Assembly (NCBI GenBank): GCA_965662195.1
Contig: CBFIHA010000001.1
Span: forward strand, 83,363 to 147,362
From: UBA1268 sp965662195
GTDB lineage: Bacteria > Planctomycetota > Planctomycetia > Pirellulales > UBA1268
Direction of reading: 5' to 3'
DNA length: 64,000 bases
The notes beneath the pieces were generated by a model that worked only from the letters and a program-made list of their open reading frames with translations, did not search any database and was not told the DNA's origin. The translations under genes were made by a program, and so were the position numbers. Positions 61,808 to 64,000 of the stretch are shown one piece after another; the stretch's first letter is position 1; each line of letters opens with the position of its first letter.

Positions 61808-63600
61808 TCAGTCGCTGGCGACTCGGGAGCACCCGGTTCTTTGGGCGGCGGTTGGTCTGCAGCTGAGTCTTTCTTCGACTTCTGGCCATCTGCCCCATCT
61901 GTATCGAGCAGTTGCCTGAGCAGCCGCCTGGCTGGCCGGTTCCGCTTCGGGTCGGCCTGCTCGCCAGCTGGGGGCTGCGACTGATCCTTCGTCTCCTGCT
62001 CCTGCTTTCGCGCGGCCCGCCGCCGGGCAACCTCATCGAGCAGGCCGCCGACAGCATCAATTACCGCGTCAGTTGTTGGATCATCCGTCATTTCCGACGG
62101 GAGTACGCCCTTGAGCTGATTCAGCTTTGCGGCGGTGCCGGTGGGGCTGTCCGGGTCCGTCGTGCCCGCCGCCGGTGCGGCTGCGGGAGCCGGCTGATCA
62201 CCGGTATCTTGGGCCTGCCGCTTGGGGTTCGCGCCGGGCCCAACCGGTTGAGGCGTTGTGGCAGCCGTTCCCGCAGCCCGCTTCTTCCGCAGGTTTTCCA
62301 GAACGTCGCCGGCCACAGCCGTCACCGTCTGCTTGAGCGACTCATCAAGTTTCAGCCGCGGCTCGTCGAGGTTGCCTTCAACCTGCAGTCGCAGCGTCTT
62401 CCCTGCAACCGCCGCGAGCAACGGCTTGTCCTGCGGCAGGTCGGCGGGAATTGGCAGTGACAGTGTCAGATCGACCGAGCGATCGTCGAGGCCGACCGAG
62501 CCGGTCGACTGGATATCGAGCCGCTGCCCCGGTTCAACCAGCGGCAGGCCGAAGGCAAGTCCCTCATGCCAGACCCGACGATTGGCCTGACGGAACTGGA
62601 CCCGCGAGGCCTCGGCAACACGAATGGTCGGGGGGGCCGGAAGCCGCCCCGGCAGCGACCGCACCAGCCCCCTCACCAATGGTCCCGGGCCGACGTCGAC
62701 CTCGTGCAGGGTGAGCACTCCGGACACCGTGGCGGCTTCCCCCCGCCCGGCAGGCCAGCGGGCCTCATCGATGACGAGGGAGAATTCCCCACTGGTCCGC
62801 GTCGCGTCGGCCAGAATTGGGGCGGCATAGGCGAGCACGCCGGCGGCCACCGATGGCTCGAGCCGGGCGTGATCGAGCAGTTTGACCGGGGCCAGGGACC
62901 ACTCGCGGTCACCCGCAGCCGTCTGTCGGAGGGTCGCCTCGAGATCGATCGGCTCGCTCTCCCAGCGATCCTGGGTCCACGGACCGCGGACCCGAATCAG
63001 GCCGCCGCTCACAGCAACCCGCACCCGCTCATCACCCGCCGCAGTCTCCGTGGGGGCTGCGGCTGGAGGCTGAGCCGGAACTGCGACCGACGCCCGCCGT
63101 TGCGGGGGCCGGCCAATCAACCGCTGGAGATTTGAAACATGCTGTTCATCGAAGACGAGGTCCAATTCCAGCCCGGTAACGTCGATGCGGCCAAGCCGGC
63201 CCCGTTCCATCAAAATGGTGAGCAGCCCGCGATCTCCCGCAATCTGCTCAACCGAGATTGGCGCCGCCTCGCCCTCCACAGGCACCAGGGAGAGCCCCCG
63301 AATGGAAAGCGGCGAGAACCAGCCGATTGCCGCAGCCTCCACCTTCACGTCTCCCTTCAACTCAGGAAGTGACCGCAGCAGAAACTGACGGACCCCCGCT
63401 GGGGAGACAAGCCAGCTTGGCAGGGTGATCACGACCACGGCGGCAACGGTGGTCAGGACAACGGCAACCGCAACCAGCCGACCTGCCGGCCGGGGACGCC
63501 GTCCCGCAGTCTCCCCCGCGTCGGTCTCTGCGGTTCCCGGTTCGGCCGAGGGGGACTGATCTGATTCGTGTGTCCGATTGCCGGGGGGTTGCTCTGCCAT
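61804..63600 (-). CDS. AsmA/DUF748-like inner-membrane-anchored protein
   Basis: 598 residues. A basic, acidic-rich cytoplasmic tail, one N-terminal helix (about 43-65, LVAVAVVLTTVAAVVVITLPSW), then a long beta-rich periplasmic part: VKVEAAAIGWFSPLSIRGLS, GRLGRIDVTGLELDLVFDE, and repeated strands ending LRLQVEGNLDEPRLKLDESL. This resembles AsmA/TamB-type bridge proteins involved in outer-membrane lipid or protein traffic. The C-terminal 150 residues are charged low complexity. Excellent AAGGAGG site before ATG 63600. Its TAG stop is a MITE junction. Confidence 0.75.
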   Translation of the reverse strand: MAEQPPGNRTHESDQSPSAEPGTAETDAGETAGRRPRPAGRLVAVAVVLTTVAAVVVITLPSWLVSPAGVRQFLLRSLPELKGDVKVEAAAIGWFSPLSIRGLSLVPVEGEAAPISVEQIAGDRGLLTILMERGRLGRIDVTGLELDLVFDEQHVSNLQRLIGRPPQRRASVAVPAQPPAAAPTETAAGDERVRVAVSGGLIRVRGPWTQDRWESEPIDLEATLRQTAAGDREWSLAPVKLLDHARLEPSVAAGVLAYAAPILADATRTSGEFSLVIDEARWPAGRGEAATVSGVLTLHEVDVGPGPLVRGLVRSLPGRLPAPPTIRVAEASRVQFRQANRRVWHEGLAFGLPLVEPGQRLDIQSTGSVGLDDRSVDLTLSLPIPADLPQDKPLLAAVAGKTLRLQVEGNLDEPRLKLDESLKQTVTAVAGDVLENLRKKRAAGTAATTPQPVGPGANPKRQAQDTGDQPAPAAAPAAGTTDPDSPTGTAAKLNQLKGVLPSEMTDDPTTDAVIDAVGGLLDEVARRRAARKQEQETKDQSQPPAGEQADPKRNRPARRLLRQLLDTDGADGQKSKKDSAADQPPPKEPGAPESPATD

Positions 63601-63923
63601 CGTCTCACCTCCTTAAAGTGCCGACCACCCGGAAAGAGCGGCGGCAGATTTATCACCGGTTCAGCCGCCGCAGATCGCTGCGGGGCGAGCCTGAAACGAT
63701 TGTAAGCGGTCGATCGGGAACGGTCCCCAGGCGAGTGGCCTGCATTCTCTGGAAACGTCCACCATGGCCTTTGCCCGCAAAGGCGGCCGCTCGGCAGCCC
63801 ACCTGGGCAGCACGCGAAAACACCAAGGGTTTCGGGTGTTTCCAGTCTCCGCATCCTTTGGCAGTAGACTTTATCGACAGTCTGCTAGCGGCCAATTCCA
63901 TCGTCGCTACACTGGGGTCGATT
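63601..63923. other. Intergenic region with repeat copy B
   Basis: 323 bases between the AsmA-like start and tRNA-Gly. It contains repeat copy B (63746-63885); no gene seen. Confidence 0.6.
63746..63885 (-). repeat. Multi-hairpin element, copy B
   Basis: On the minus strand: AGACT/AGTCT, CAAAGGATGCGG (AGGAT loop region), CGAAAC-CCTTGGT-GTTTTCG with further flanking pairs, GCCCAGGTGG, then an eight-pair GCCTTTGC/GCAAAGGC palindrome and CCATGG. Several stems carry mismatches. It lies in the leader of the AsmA-like gene and ends about 40 bases before tRNA-Gly. Confidence 0.7.
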
Positions 63924-63996
63924 GCGGGCGTAGCTCAGTTGGTAGAGCGCTAGCTTCCCAAGCTGGATGTCGAGGGTTCGAGTCCCTTCGCCCGCT
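63924..63996 (+). tRNA. tRNA-Gly (anticodon CCC)
   Basis: Cloverleaf of 73 bases: acceptor GCGGGCG/CGCCCGC, D-arm TAGCTCAGTTGGTAGAGC, anticodon stem CTAGC/GCTGG around TTCCCAA (anticodon CCC, reading GGG), T-arm AGGGTTCGAGTCCCT, discriminator T. CCA is not encoded (TTT follows). Confidence 0.96.
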
Positions 63997-64000
63997 TTTC

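Noticed and set aside
63746..63885. Copy B as a second tRNA-like gene beside tRNA-Gly
   Set aside because: No T-arm or acceptor pairing; it aligns with the multi-hairpin family instead.

Overview
The window is GC-rich, gene-dense bacterial chromosome that reads as Planctomycetota, probably near Pirellulales. The evidence is a set of envelope families typical of that phylum: a DUF1207 barrel, a BBP7-like barrel, a DUF1573 protein, a giant vWA/Gly-Met protein ending in a CWVAREVYG box, and secreted proteins whose GC-TMCP-type lipobox is followed by PFDY. Housekeeping genes are complete and unbroken. There is no prophage, CRISPR array or transposase gene. Most starts were moved inward from the longest open frame, using Shine-Dalgarno sites, signal peptides and family lengths.

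Layout. 1-9711: an HtrA-like protease (cut by the left edge), a 1511-aa secreted giant, ispD, tyrS, a small secreted protein and a polytopic membrane protein. 9801-13171: a methylisocitrate lyase/methylcitrate synthase pair and a DUF1573 lipid-export-type secreted protein. 13564-20330: tmRNA, then a glmU-prs-rplY-pth-rpsF-ssb-rplI-dnaB run that combines two classical bacterial gene orders; the GlmU keeps only its uridyltransferase half, and rpsR is missing between ssb and rplI. 20583-25436: a porin and an arginine block (argB, argD, argF on the minus strand). 25711-33458: secreted MsrB, a cyclophilin, rsmD, a cupin, a PilB/GspE ATPase, a SYLF protein and a methyltransferase. 33807-38555: a SulP transporter fused to a beta-carbonic anhydrase, tsaD and a DUF1207 barrel. 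38824-43401: a flavin reductase and a CUT2-type sugar ABC transporter. 43391-44212: a graveyard of three decayed genes including MarR and YceI. 44213-63600: a ThiF/MoeB-like E1 enzyme, an acyl-activating enzyme, leuS, glgC, a LysM/YkuD-like protein lacking its catalytic motif, an S41 protease, folC, a BBP7 barrel, a cytochrome c, small envelope proteins and an AsmA-like protein. A tRNA-Gly(CCC) closes the window.

The most unusual content is not protein-coding. (1) Seven intergenic copies of a roughly 85-150-base multi-hairpin element share loops (AGGAT-type and CCTCGGC-type) and the linker CCAAG, while stem sequences differ and remain paired. This looks like a structured RNA or REP-like family. 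I do not recognise it from memory. (2) Two copies of a roughly 165-base MITE-like element with GGCTCTGTCTGA inverted termini both sit exactly on the GAC-TAG end of a gene, so the CTAG junction is also that gene's stop codon.
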